Source: Plantimonas leprariae (lineage in GTDB: Bacteria > Pseudomonadota > Alphaproteobacteria > Rhizobiales > Rhizobiaceae). Taken from it: a DNA stretch of 64,000 nucleotides. Positions 54,834 to 64,000 of this stretch are shown in pieces (within the stretch, counting starts at the first letter, position 1; each line of letters begins with the position of its first letter). A program made the translations under genes and the position numbers. Location: assembly GCF_008802405.1 (NCBI RefSeq), contig NZ_VZDO01000015.1, positions 1-64,000 of the forward strand, in the 5' to 3' direction. Below the pieces are notes generated by a model. It was given only the letters and a program-made list of their open reading frames with translations, did no database searches and had not been told where the DNA came from.

Positions 54834-55858
54834 GCCCGCACCTCGCGGGTGCGTGGGTCGAGAACGAGGTAGGCGAGGTCGGACAGGAAGTTGAGAGCCA
54901 TGAAGATGACGCCGATCACGAGGGTTCCGGCGAGGATCGCGTTCATGTCGCCGATCATCAGCGCGTTGGTCATGTACTGGCCGATGCCGGGCCAGGAGAA
55001 CACGATCTCGGTGACGACCGCGCCTTCGAGCAGCGCGCCGTAGGAGATGGCGAGGACGGTGACGAGCTGCACGGCGATGTTCGGCGCGAGATGCCGGAGA
55101 ATGATGCGCCCGTTCGAGGCCCCCTTGGCCCGCGCCGCGACGACGTAGTCCTGGTTGAGCTGTTCCAGCGTGAAGGCGCGCGTCATCCGCGTGATGTAGG
55201 CCATCGCCGAATAGGCGAGGATCGAGGCCGGCAGGATGATGTGGTGGACGGCGTTCCAGAAGGTCTCCGTGTCGCCGGCGAGCAGGCTGTCGACGAGGAG
55301 GAGGCCCGTCCGCGGCTCGACGAGGCCTTCGAGATAGACGTCGACCCGGCCGGGGCCGCCGACCCAGTTCAGCGTCGCGTAGAAGATCACGAGGCCGACG
55401 ATGCCGAACCAGAAGACCGGGATCGAGTGGCCGACGAGGGCGACGACACGCGCCGTCCGGTCGATCCAGGTGTCGCGGAAGAAGGCGGCAAGCATGCCGA
55501 GCGGCACGCCGATCAGCGTCGACAGGATGATCGCGAGCGTCGCGACCTCCAGCGTCGCCGGGAAGGCCTCGCCGAGGTCCTTCGTCACCGGGTTGCCGGT
55601 CAGGATCGCGGTGCCGAGGTCGCCGTGAAGGAGCGAGGTCAGGTAGATCCAGAACTGCTGCAGGAGCGGCAGGTCGAGCCCGAGGCGCGCCCGCATCGCC
55701 GCGTAGGCGGCGGGGTCGGCGAGTTCTCCCACCACCGCGCCCACCGGATCGGCCGGCAGGACTCGGCCGATCACGAAGGTGAAGACGAGGAGCACGAACA
55801 GGCTGACCAGAAGCTGGCCGATCCGCTTGGCGAGCTCCGCGCCGGTGAACTCACGCAT
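54830..55858 (-). CDS. peptide-type ABC transporter permease (DppB/OppB-like)
   Basis: The 342-residue protein has AKRIGQLLVSLFVLLVFTFVIGRVLPADPVGAVVGELADPAAYAAMRARLGLDLPLLQQFWIYLTSLLHGDLG, the full DppB N-terminal signature. Its EAA loop is YVVAARAKGASNGRIILRHLAPNIAVQLVTV and its end LSDLAYLVLDPRTREV. It follows the binding-protein gene after only 15 bases, without the stem-loop seen at similar junctions of the other importers. Confidence 0.88.
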   Translation of the reverse strand: MREFTGAELAKRIGQLLVSLFVLLVFTFVIGRVLPADPVGAVVGELADPAAYAAMRARLGLDLPLLQQFWIYLTSLLHGDLGTAILTGNPVTKDLGEAFPATLEVATLAIILSTLIGVPLGMLAAFFRDTWIDRTARVVALVGHSIPVFWFGIVGLVIFYATLNWVGGPGRVDVYLEGLVEPRTGLLLVDSLLAGDTETFWNAVHHIILPASILAYSAMAYITRMTRAFTLEQLNQDYVVAARAKGASNGRIILRHLAPNIAVQLVTVLAISYGALLEGAVVTEIVFSWPGIGQYMTNALMIGDMNAILAGTLVIGVIFMALNFLSDLAYLVLDPRTREVRA

Positions 55859-55873
55859 GACGGGCCGCCGGGC

Positions 55874-57487
55874 TCACTCGGCCGCCTTCGTGACCTTGTC
55901 GAGCCGCGTCAACTGCTGCGGATCGCCGACATAGCCTGCGACGCGGGCACTGACGACGATCGGCTCGAAGCGCTCGAAAAGCGGCAGGACCGCCGGCTTC
56001 GAGGCGACGAACTTCTCCTGCAGCTCCTTCGTCATCGCGGCGCGCTTCGCGTCGTCGCGCTCGCGGTTCGCGGCTTCGCGCAGACTGTTCAGCTCCGGGA
56101 TGTCCCAGGCCGAGCGCCAGACAAAGTTGCCGGCGTTGTTGGCTTCCAGGCGGTTGTCCGGGTTGTTGGTGAAGTTGTCGAGCGCGCCGAGCGCGGTCGG
56201 CGTCAGCGGGCTCGCCTGCGGGATCAGGAGATCGAAGTTGCGGGCGCGGTGCGCCGCGACGATGTCGGAGCCGTTGCCCTGCTGGATCGAGACCTTGATG
56301 CCGATCTGGGCAAGGTTCGCTTGGATCGCCGTCGCCATGTCGACGCGCGGGTTCTGCGCGATGGTCTTCAACGTCAGCGAGAAGCCGCCCGGATAGCCGG
56401 CGTCGGCCAGGAGCTTCTTCGCCTTCTCCGGCTGGAACGACCAGTCCGGGTTCGGGATCGCGCCCTGCCAGTCCTCCGGCACCGGCACGTTGCGGGCGCG
56501 ACCGTAGGGCCCGACGATCGAATCCGCGATACCCTTGTAGTCGATGCCGTAGGCGATCGCCTCGCGCACTTCCGGCTTCGACAGGGGTTCCTTGCCGGCG
56601 TTCATCGACAGAACGTAGAAGCCGCCGGTCTTGACCTCCTCGATCCGGAAGCCCGGCTTGTTCTCGAAGGTCTTCACGTCGGAAGCGGTCAGCGCGTTGG
56701 CGATGTCGATGTCGCCGCGCTCCAGCATCAGGCGGGCCGCCTGGCTTTCCGGCGCGTGCCGCATGATGATGCGGCGCATCGCCGGCTTACCGCCCCAGTA
56801 GTCGCCGTTCGCCTCCATCAGGATGATGTCGTTCGGCCGCCAGCGCGCCAGCGTATAGGGGCCGGAGCCGGCGGCGTTGGTGCGCAGCCAGGCGTTGCCG
56901 TAGTCGTCGCCGGTGGCGTTGCCCTTCACCTCTTCGCTGTCGACCACGCTCGCGACGCCGTAGGCCAGCCGGTAGAGCAGGGCGTCGGGCACCACCTTGT
57001 CCGTCATCTCGATGCGGAAGGTCCGGTCGTCCGGGGCGGACACCATCTTCTCGATATTGTCGGCGTCGTAGCCGGCGCTCTTCATGTAGGCCGAGGAGGA
57101 CTGGTTCAGCTTCATCAGCCGGACGAGCGAGTAGACGACGTCCTTCGCCGTCACCGGATTGCCGGAGGCGAACGTCGCCTCGCGCAGGCGGAAGGTGATG
57201 CCCTTGTCGTCGACCTGCCAGCTTTCCGCGAGTTGCGGCTTGATCTTGTTGCCGTCGGCGGTATCGACGGTGACGAGCCGGTCGTAGAGGTTGGCGATCA
57301 CCTCCTGCGATTTCGGCTCGGTCGCCTGCTGCGGATCGAGCGACAGGACCTGCGCCAGCGAGGTGCCGATCACCAACTGGTCGGCGGGCGTTTCGGCGAG
57401 CGCGGGCGCGCCGGCACCGAGCGGCATCGCGGCTGCGAATCCGGCTGCGATGCCGGCCGCGGCCAGGCGCGAACGAAAGCTCTTCAT
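55874..57487 (-). CDS. peptide-type ABC transporter periplasmic binding protein (SBP family 5)
   Basis: The 537-residue protein has a signal peptide (MKSFRSRLAAAGIAAGFAAAM, cleaved near ALAE). The fold is DppA/OppA: GTSLAQVLSLDPQQATEPKSQEVIANLYDRLV, PQLAESWQVDDKGITFRLREATFASGNPVTAKDVVYSLVR and YGIDYKGIADSIVG. ATG 57487 has GGGAGG 4 bases upstream on the minus strand; earlier in-frame codons overlap the divergent promoter. The gene is divergent from a FadR-type regulator and close to UxuA- and KdgD-type dehydratases. The ligand is therefore more likely a uronate or aldarate derivative than a peptide, but this is inference. Confidence 0.83.
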   Translation of the reverse strand: MKSFRSRLAAAGIAAGFAAAMPLGAGAPALAETPADQLVIGTSLAQVLSLDPQQATEPKSQEVIANLYDRLVTVDTADGNKIKPQLAESWQVDDKGITFRLREATFASGNPVTAKDVVYSLVRLMKLNQSSSAYMKSAGYDADNIEKMVSAPDDRTFRIEMTDKVVPDALLYRLAYGVASVVDSEEVKGNATGDDYGNAWLRTNAAGSGPYTLARWRPNDIILMEANGDYWGGKPAMRRIIMRHAPESQAARLMLERGDIDIANALTASDVKTFENKPGFRIEEVKTGGFYVLSMNAGKEPLSKPEVREAIAYGIDYKGIADSIVGPYGRARNVPVPEDWQGAIPNPDWSFQPEKAKKLLADAGYPGGFSLTLKTIAQNPRVDMATAIQANLAQIGIKVSIQQGNGSDIVAAHRARNFDLLIPQASPLTPTALGALDNFTNNPDNRLEANNAGNFVWRSAWDIPELNSLREAANRERDDAKRAAMTKELQEKFVASKPAVLPLFERFEPIVVSARVAGYVGDPQQLTRLDKVTKAAE

Positions 57488-57537
57488 GCAACCTCCCGAA
57501 GCGTGTAAGCTGTCGTTGTGTGACGACACTCGTACGT

Positions 57538-57546
57538 CATATTATG
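57538..57546. promoter_or_regulatory. small palindrome CATA-T-TATG in the divergent GntR/binding-protein region
   Basis: This AT-rich palindrome lies about 50 bp before the binding-protein start and 40 bp before the regulator start. GTCATA, found here at 57536-57541, also occurs in the inverted repeat at 58347-58364. A FadR-type operator shared by both sites is possible. Confidence 0.3.
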
Positions 57547-57585
57547 TTTGCGCCAAATCCGTGCCTTTGCAAGAGGGGCGTCGAA

Positions 57586-58320
57586 TTGCTGGACGGAACG
57601 AACGATGGAGAAGCTGGAGGCAGCGGCCCGAAACGGCGGCCGCGCCTGTCGCAGACGCTGGTGGACGACCTGCGCCGCCGCATCGAGGCCGGGACGCTCG
57701 TCGCCGGCGCGCGCTTGCCGACGGAGGGCCAACTCGAAGCGCAGTTCGGCGTCAGCCGAACCGTGGTGCGCGAGGCGGTGGCCGAACTCCGGGCGGCCGG
57801 GCTGGTGACCCCGATGCAGGGAAAGGGCGTCTTCGTCGCCGAACAGCCCTTCGCGCTGTCGGTCCCTCTGACGCCGAGCGAAGCGCGCAACATCCCGCAG
57901 ACCTTGGAAATGCTGGAGTTTCGCATCGCAGTCGAGACCGAAGCCGCGGCGATCGCCGCCTATCGGCGCTCGGCTGAAGAGGAGGATGCGATCCGCACCG
58001 CGAACGCCCGGATGGCCGAGCGGATCGAGGCCGGGGAGCCGACCGCGGACAGCGATTTCGCCTTCCACGTGGCCATCGCCACCGCCACCAGCAACCGTTT
58101 CTTCACCGAGGTGCTCGGCCGCTTCGGGCCGCGCGCCATCCCGCGCAGCCAGTTCCCGACGCTGCCGGGCGCCAACGATCCGCAATACATGCTGGCCGTC
58201 CTCGCCGAACACGAGCACATCCTCGACGCGATCGCCGATCAGGAGCCGGAGGCCGCACGGGCGGCGATGCGCCAGCATCTCGTCGGCAGTCAGCGGCGAT
58301 ATCGGCAACTGGCGCGATAA
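57586..58320 (+). CDS. GntR-family (FadR subfamily) transcriptional regulator
   Basis: The protein has about 244 residues. The N-terminal winged helix (about 15-85; QTLVDDLRRRIEAGTLVAGARLPTEGQLEAQFGVSRTVVREAVAELRAAGLVTPMQGKGVFV) is canonical GntR. The FCD domain (about 105-235) shows LEMLEFRIAVETEAAAIAA, DSDFAFHVAIATATSNRFF and EHEHILDAIADQEPEAARAAM, with the Asp and three His of the metal site. The start is uncertain. TTG 57586 has AGAGGGG upstream; ATG 57544 or GTG 57520 are in frame but fall in the operator region. It probably senses a sugar acid and controls the flanking importer and dehydratase genes. Confidence 0.82.
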   Translation: MLDGTNDGEAGGSGPKRRPRLSQTLVDDLRRRIEAGTLVAGARLPTEGQLEAQFGVSRTVVREAVAELRAAGLVTPMQGKGVFVAEQPFALSVPLTPSEARNIPQTLEMLEFRIAVETEAAAIAAYRRSAEEEDAIRTANARMAERIEAGEPTADSDFAFHVAIATATSNRFFTEVLGRFGPRAIPRSQFPTLPGANDPQYMLAVLAEHEHILDAIADQEPEAARAAMRQHLVGSQRRYRQLAR

Positions 58321-58346
58321 GGCTCGACAAGCGTCAAAAATTCATA

Positions 58347-58364
58347 CTATGTCATACTTCATAG
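58347..58364 (+). promoter_or_regulatory. inverted repeat CTATG-N8-CATAG before the dehydratase gene
   Basis: The arms 58347-58351 and 58360-58364 are exact inverted repeats in an AT-rich 57-base gap between the regulator and dehydratase genes, 13 bases before the ATG. The segment also contains GTCATAC, resembling FadR-family (UxuR-like) half sites. A repressor here would block the dehydratase mRNA. Confidence 0.45.
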
Positions 58365-58377
58365 CAGGAGGTTGGGC

Positions 58378-60292
<1,915 letters not shown>

Positions 60293-60307
60293 AGCGGCGA
60301 CGCGACG

Positions 60308-60709
60308 ATGCCGGAAAGCCGAAGCACCTTCTCGCATTCGCGCGCCGATTTCGGGCCGGATTTCGCGTTCGGCGTCGCCACCGCCGCCCACCAGATCGAG
60401 GGCGGCTGGACGGACGGGTGCGGCGCGTCGATCTGGGACCCGTTCGCCGCGACGCCCGGCAACGTGCGGAACGGCTCGACCGCAGCGACCGCCTGCGATC
60501 ACTACCACCGCTGGAAGGAGGACCTCGACCTCGTCCGCGACGCCGGCTTCGAAGCCTACCGCTTCTCCTTCGCCTGGACGCTCGTCGACAACTTCGAATG
60601 GGCCGAAGGTTTCGCGCCGAAGTTCGGCCTCGTCGGCATGGATCCCGAGACGCTGGATCGCCTGCCGAAGGAAAGCTGGCACGCTTTCCGGACCATGCTG
60701 GCCCGCTGA
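60308..60709 (+). pseudogene. GH1 beta-glycosidase remnant with a large in-frame internal deletion
   Basis: The 133-residue frame joins two distant parts of a GH1 enzyme. Residues 1-97 are the N-terminus (DFAFGVATAAHQIEGGWTDGCGASIWD, ACDHYHRWKEDLDLVRDAGFEAYRFSFAW). Residues 98-133 are the extreme C-terminus (TLVDNFEWAEGFAPKFGLVGMD, RLPKESWHAFRTMLAR). A normal GH1 protein has about 440-450 residues, so roughly 310 are missing, including the NEP acid/base and TENG nucleophile motifs. The junction falls at FAW, which occurs in both intact regions, so recombination between two TTCGCCTGG copies (remaining copy 60569-60577) would explain it. The frame is kept, but the protein cannot be catalytic. 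It follows kdgD by 15 bases. Confidence 0.85.
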
Positions 60710-60849
60710 GGGAAAGACGACGCGGACCGGCATCCGCAGTCGCGAAGAGTGCGCCGGCGAGACCGGATGCCGCGGCGGTCGGGGTGCAAAAGCCGCCCGC
60801 CGCCCCATCTAGGGAGGCCCTCCCGTTCCGCCGCCTCCCAAGGTTCCGC

Positions 60850-61863
60850 ATGATCGTTGCCCAAGCCGAAACTACCGCCACCGATCCCGCCGCCGTCGAT
60901 GCGCTCGCCGCCCAGGCGCCGAAGACGGTGGATCAGGCGGTGCGCGTCGATCCGGCCTTCGTTCTGTCGAAGGTCGAGTCCTGGGTGGTCGGCGCGCAGC
61001 AGCTCCTGCCGAACATCCTCGTCGCGCTCGTCGTCTTCGCGCTCTTCTTCGCCGTCGCCTGGGCCGTGCAGCGCAGCCTCGCGGCCTGGGCCGACAAGCA
61101 CGGCCGCTCCAATCTCGGCGACGTGCTCGGCTCCTTCCTGAAATGGCTTGTCCTGACGGTCGGCCTCCTCCTGTCGCTCACCATCGTCATTCCCTCGCTC
61201 AATCCCGGTGATCTCATCGCCGGCCTCGGCATCGGTTCGGTGGCGATCGGCTTCGCGTTCAAGGATATTCTGCAGAACTGGCTGGCTGGCCTCCTCATCC
61301 TCATCCAGCGGCCGTTCGACGTCGGCGACCAGATCATCCTCAACGATTTCGAGGGCACGGTGGAGTGGATCGAGACACGCGCGACGATCATTACCACCTT
61401 CGACGGGCGGCGCGTCATCCTGCCGAACGCCGACGTCTATTCCAGCGCGGTGATGGTCAACACCGCCTATCGCGTCCGCCGTTCGCAATACGATGTCGGC
61501 ATCGGCTACGGCGACGACCTCGACGAGGCGCGGCGCGTGATCGTCGAAGCCGTCCGGCAGGTCGAAGGGGTCGACAAGGAGAAACCGCCGGAAACGCTGG
61601 TCTGGGATCTGGCCGCTTCCAGCGTCAACATCCGCGTCCGCTGGTGGACGGATTCGAAGCGCGCCAATACCCTCGTCGTGAAGAGCGCCGTGATGCTGGC
61701 GATCAAGCAGGCGCTGGATGCCGCCGGCATCGACATGCCCTATCCGACGCAGGTGACGCTGTTCCACAACCAGACCGAAGACGCCGACCGCGACCGCCTC
61801 CGCCACCGCGAAGGCTGGCCGGCACCGCGCGAGGGGAACGGGGCCGCGTCTTCGCGGCAGTAG
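60850..61863 (+). CDS. mechanosensitive channel of small conductance (MscS) family protein
   Basis: The 337-residue protein has a short N-terminus and three helices (about 50-75, 85-105, 112-135). The pore-helix and upper-vestibule signature is IAGLGIGSVAIGFAFKDILQNWLAGLLILIQRPFDVGDQIILNDFEGTVEWIETRATIITTFDGRRVILPNADVYSS. The cytoplasmic beta and alpha/beta domains end in IDMPYPTQVTLFHNQ. It releases osmolytes on hypo-osmotic shock at the inner membrane. The N-terminal AQAETTATDP part may belong to a periplasmic tail. The ATG at 60850 is the first in-frame codon that leaves the family part intact. Confidence 0.9.
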   Translation: MIVAQAETTATDPAAVDALAAQAPKTVDQAVRVDPAFVLSKVESWVVGAQQLLPNILVALVVFALFFAVAWAVQRSLAAWADKHGRSNLGDVLGSFLKWLVLTVGLLLSLTIVIPSLNPGDLIAGLGIGSVAIGFAFKDILQNWLAGLLILIQRPFDVGDQIILNDFEGTVEWIETRATIITTFDGRRVILPNADVYSSAVMVNTAYRVRRSQYDVGIGYGDDLDEARRVIVEAVRQVEGVDKEKPPETLVWDLAASSVNIRVRWWTDSKRANTLVVKSAVMLAIKQALDAAGIDMPYPTQVTLFHNQTEDADRDRLRHREGWPAPREGNGAASSRQ

Positions 61864-62026
61864 CGTCACACAAGCTCCGTCGTTGCTCCGACGCGCGACG
61901 CTTGTGCGGGCGATGATTTTCACCTCACGAAAACGGGAACGGTATATGCGCAGAAGCCTTTCCGGTCTGTGACCCATAAGCGCGCCGGCGTGTGTCGAGC
62001 CGCCGGTGCCAGCAGGAACGAGCTTC

Positions 62027-62968
62027 ATGTCGGATACGACCTATCATCCCGCCGCCGTCCGCGAGCCCGCGACGGTGGCGCCCGCCTACGCCGTGCCGCC
62101 GCGGCGCGTCTCGTGGGGGGCGATCATCGCGGGGGCGATCATCACCTTCGTGGTGCAGATCATGCTCGGCCTGCTCGGCATCGGCATCGGCCTTTCGACC
62201 GTCGATCCGGCCGGCAACGGCGCCCCGACCCTGTCCACCCTCGGCACGAGCACCGGCATCTGGGCCATCGTCACCGTCCTGATCGCGACCTTCATCGGCG
62301 GCTACTCGGCGGCGCGGCTGTCCGGCGTGTTGACGCGCGGCGAGAGCGTCCTCCACGGCGTCGTCACCTGGGCGACCTCGACGCTCCTGATCGTCTATCT
62401 CCTGACCAGCGGCGCCGGCTCGATCATCTCCGGCACGTTGGGTACGGTCGGCTCGTCGTTCAGCGCCATCGGCAGCGCAGTGCAGGCGGTCGCGCCGAAT
62501 TCGCTGGCCGGCCTGCCGGAGGGGCTGCAGAACCAGGCGCGCGATCTTCTCCGCCGCGGCGAGCAACAGGGTCAGCAGGCCGTGAACCAGGCGCAACAAC
62601 AAGGTCAGCAGGCTGCCGATCAGGCCCGGCAGGCGACCGGCGAGCCGGACCTGACCCGTGCCATTCCGGAGATCGTGCGCGGGTTGGCCCCCAACGCCAC
62701 GCCCGAGCAGCGGCAGGCGGCAGTGACCGTGGTCTCGCAGCAGGCCGGCATCCCGCAGCAGGAAGCCGAACAGCGTCTCCAGCAGTTCCAGGGCCAGTAC
62801 AACCAGGCGCTGGACCAGGTGAAGCAGACGGCCGACGCCTCCGCAAAGAACGTTTCCACCGCCGCCTTCGCCGGCTTCGTGGCGCTGCTCGTCGGCGTCA
62901 TCGTCGCGGCGATCGGCGGGGCGGCCGGCCGCCCGCGTCTGCCCGCGACTCATCGAGTGACTGCGTAA
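62027..62968 (+). CDS. membrane protein with Q-rich periplasmic/cytoplasmic segment, function unknown
   Basis: The 313-residue protein has about four hydrophobic segments (RVSWGAIIAGAIITFVVQIMLGLLGIGIGLSTV near 25-58, ATFIGGYSAARLSGV, TWATSTLLIVYLLTSGAGSI, and AAFAGFVALLVGVIVAAIGGAAG at the C-terminus). A Gln-rich helical stretch (about 175-210; GEQQGQQAVNQAQQQGQQAADQARQ) and a second amphipathic helix lie between them. Similar proteins in rhizobia are often labelled PhnA-like or TIGR04086-like, without a known role. Start ATG 62027 is preceded by AGGA. A strong stem-loop follows the gene. Confidence 0.6.
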   Translation: MSDTTYHPAAVREPATVAPAYAVPPRRVSWGAIIAGAIITFVVQIMLGLLGIGIGLSTVDPAGNGAPTLSTLGTSTGIWAIVTVLIATFIGGYSAARLSGVLTRGESVLHGVVTWATSTLLIVYLLTSGAGSIISGTLGTVGSSFSAIGSAVQAVAPNSLAGLPEGLQNQARDLLRRGEQQGQQAVNQAQQQGQQAADQARQATGEPDLTRAIPEIVRGLAPNATPEQRQAAVTVVSQQAGIPQQEAEQRLQQFQGQYNQALDQVKQTADASAKNVSTAAFAGFVALLVGVIVAAIGGAAGRPRLPATHRVTA

Positions 62969-62988
62969 ACCACCGATTTCACATCTGA

Positions 62989-63021
62989 AAAGGCCGGGGC
63001 GGCGCTGTCGCCCCGGCCTTT
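62989..63021 (+). terminator. strong stem-loop terminator after the Q-rich membrane protein gene
   Basis: Arms 62989-63000 and 63010-63021 (AAAGGCCGGGGC against GCCCCGGCCTTT) form a perfect 12-bp stem around a 9-base loop. The stem begins with A's and ends with T's, so a transcript ends in a short U-tract. It sits 20 bases after the stop. Confidence 0.75.
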
Positions 63022-63158
63022 CGCGTGTCCGGGCGGGTCGAACCGGCAATTGCGGGCAACACGCAAATGGTGTCCCGGAAGCCACACTCGCGATCCGTTA
63101 TCATTTCGTTAACACGGTTTTATTTGCTCACTAATCTCAATGCCCGCAATGGTAGCTC

Positions 63159-63353
63159 ATGCTCGCTGCGGAACAGCAACTCGCGGAAACCTTCGCCCGC
63201 ATGGCCTGCGAGGTGCTGATCGGGCAGGTCGGCGTCGAGCAGGCCTATCGCGAAATCTCGGCCCTGTTCGCCGCGGCGGACGAGGATCTCCGCCAGATGT
63301 ACATGGAGATCATCGCGGTGATGGAGTTGGTGCGGTCCGGCGCGCGCGGCTGA
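63159..63353 (+). CDS. small helical protein, function unknown
   Basis: The 64-residue acidic protein is entirely helical by composition (MLAAEQQLAETFARMACEVL, GVEQAYREISALFAAADEDL, MYMEIIAVMELVRSG) and has no signal or membrane segment. I do not recognise a family. The upstream 40-50 bases are AT-rich and could hold a promoter, but no clear ribosome site precedes ATG 63159. It stands between a strong terminator and the next oxidoreductase gene. It could be a small regulator or a toxin/antitoxin-size protein, but no partner is seen. Confidence 0.45.
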   Translation: MLAAEQQLAETFARMACEVLIGQVGVEQAYREISALFAAADEDLRQMYMEIIAVMELVRSGARG

Positions 63354-63468
63354 TCGCCCGAACGAAAATACCGCCGGCTCGGTGCTTTCGTCTCGTTCGA
63401 AGGTTGACCCGGCCGCCTCGTCCCCAACATTCCGACCCGACCGGCGCAACGGGAGGGGAGCGGCCGAG

Positions 63469-64000
63469 ATGCCGAAATTTGCCGTCGTGGGGCTCGACCA
63501 CGGCCATGCCTTCGACCACGTCAAGGGGCTGATCGCCGCCGGGGCGGAATTCGCCGGCTACTGCCCGCAGACGACCGTCCCGGCCCTGCTGGAGCGGTTT
63601 CGCGAGACCTATCCCGAGGCGCCGGAACTCGATCGCGACCGCATCTTCGACGACCCGTCGATCGGCATCGTCTGCATCTCGGCGGTGCCGCGCGAGCGCG
63701 CCGGCCTCGCCTGCCGCGCGATGCGGGCGGGCAAGGACGCGATGCTCGACAAGCCGGGCGTCACCACGGCGGCGCAGCTCGACGAGGTGAAGCGCACCGT
63801 CGCCGAGACCGGCCGTATCTTCTCCGTCTGCTTCTCGGAGCGTCACGGCGTGCGCTCGGCGGTGAAGGCCGGGAAACTCGTGGCGGAGGGCGCGATCGGC
63901 CGGGTGATCCAGACGATCGGCATGGGGCCGCACCGCCTGCAACTGCCGACCCGGCCGGACTGGTTCTTCGACCCGGACGCCTTCGGCGGCATCATCGTCG
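63469..64000 (+). CDS. Gfo/Idh/MocA family oxidoreductase, N-terminal part (runs off the window)
   Basis: About 177 residues are present. They begin with FAVVGLDHGHAFDHVKGLIAAGAEFAGYCPQTTVPALLERF, a Rossmann-fold start in which the usual GxG is replaced by GLDHGH, known from a subgroup. AMLDKPGVTTAAQLDEV replaces the EKP motif with DKPG. The rest continues into the substrate domain (CFSERHGVRSAV, PDWFFDPDAFGGIIV). GGGAGGGG lies upstream of ATG 63469. These enzymes oxidise or reduce sugars and inositols with NAD(P). Substrate is unknown and the neighbours beyond the edge would be informative. Confidence 0.75.
   Translation, partial: MPKFAVVGLDHGHAFDHVKGLIAAGAEFAGYCPQTTVPALLERFRETYPEAPELDRDRIFDDPSIGIVCISAVPRERAGLACRAMRAGKDAMLDKPGVTTAAQLDEVKRTVAETGRIFSVCFSERHGVRSAVKAGKLVAEGAIGRVIQTIGMGPHRLQLPTRPDWFFDPDAFGGIIV

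Noticed and set aside
55091-57508. 805-residue plus-strand open frame
   Set aside because: It is antisense to the DppB-like and binding-protein genes, whose motifs are unmistakable. It has no recognisable fold.

Overview
The window reads as a chromosomal or megaplasmid segment of a high-GC alphaproteobacterium, most likely of the order Hyphomicrobiales (Rhizobiales). The evidence is the dense set of CUT1 and peptide-type ABC transporters, a rhizobial-type alpha-galactoside (Agp/Mel) locus, PrtD/PrtE-type type I secretion pairs, a candidate rhizobial iron box, and enzymes whose closest remembered relatives are rhizobial or Rhodobacter proteins. No rRNA, tRNA, insertion sequence, prophage or CRISPR array was found. 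The content is accessory carbon uptake, surface polysaccharide and secretion functions.

Layout: (1) 1-5116 is a polysaccharide island: the tail of a UDP-sugar 6-dehydrogenase, then dehydrogenase, N-acetyltransferase and aminotransferase genes for a 2,3-diacetamido-2,3-dideoxy uronic acid nucleotide sugar, then two glycosyltransferases. (2) 5124-15209 on the minus strand is an alpha-galactoside regulon: an E. coli-type MelA, an AraC regulator, a second GH4 enzyme and a four-gene peptide-type ABC importer. Two nearly identical 25-bp sites lie 110-123 bp before the two GH4 genes. (3) 15216-19355 holds a D-amino-acid-type oxidoreductase, a pyruvyltransferase-family protein and a Wzx-type flippase. 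(4) 19960-27809 holds two complete type I secretion ABC plus membrane-fusion pairs around one small secreted protein with GGxGND repeats. (5) 28033-33873 is a hydroxamate-siderophore uptake operon (TonB receptor, FhuC, FhuD and fused FhuB) behind a candidate RirA/IRO box. (6) 33881-41699 holds a secreted GH5-like enzyme and, divergently, an arabinofuranoside operon (GH51, CUT1 importer, GntR regulator).

(7) 41684-52353 is a polyol and ketose locus. The minus-strand arm carries a CUT1 importer with a small DUF2160-like membrane protein and a DCXR-like reductase. The plus-strand arm carries a tagatose/psicose 3-epimerase-like enzyme, a ROK regulator, a PfkB kinase, a ribitol-dehydrogenase-like SDR and a galactitol-dehydrogenase-like SDR. 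(8) 52365-60292 holds a peptide-type importer, a FadR-type regulator, a UxuA-family dehydratase and a KdgD-type dehydratase, consistent with sugar-acid use. It is followed by the remnant of a GH1 beta-glycosidase that has lost its middle. (9) 60850-64000 holds an MscS channel, a Q-rich membrane protein, a 64-residue protein and the start of a Gfo/Idh/MocA oxidoreductase that runs off the window.

Most operons follow one logic: an importer, a glycosidase or dehydrogenase acting on the imported substrate, and a local regulator with candidate sites beside it. In three of the four importer operons that carry a binding-protein gene, a perfect GC-rich stem-loop sits exactly between that gene and the first permease gene, which would allow more binding protein than permease to be made. 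Functions are assigned by reading motifs and recalling family members. No database search was run.
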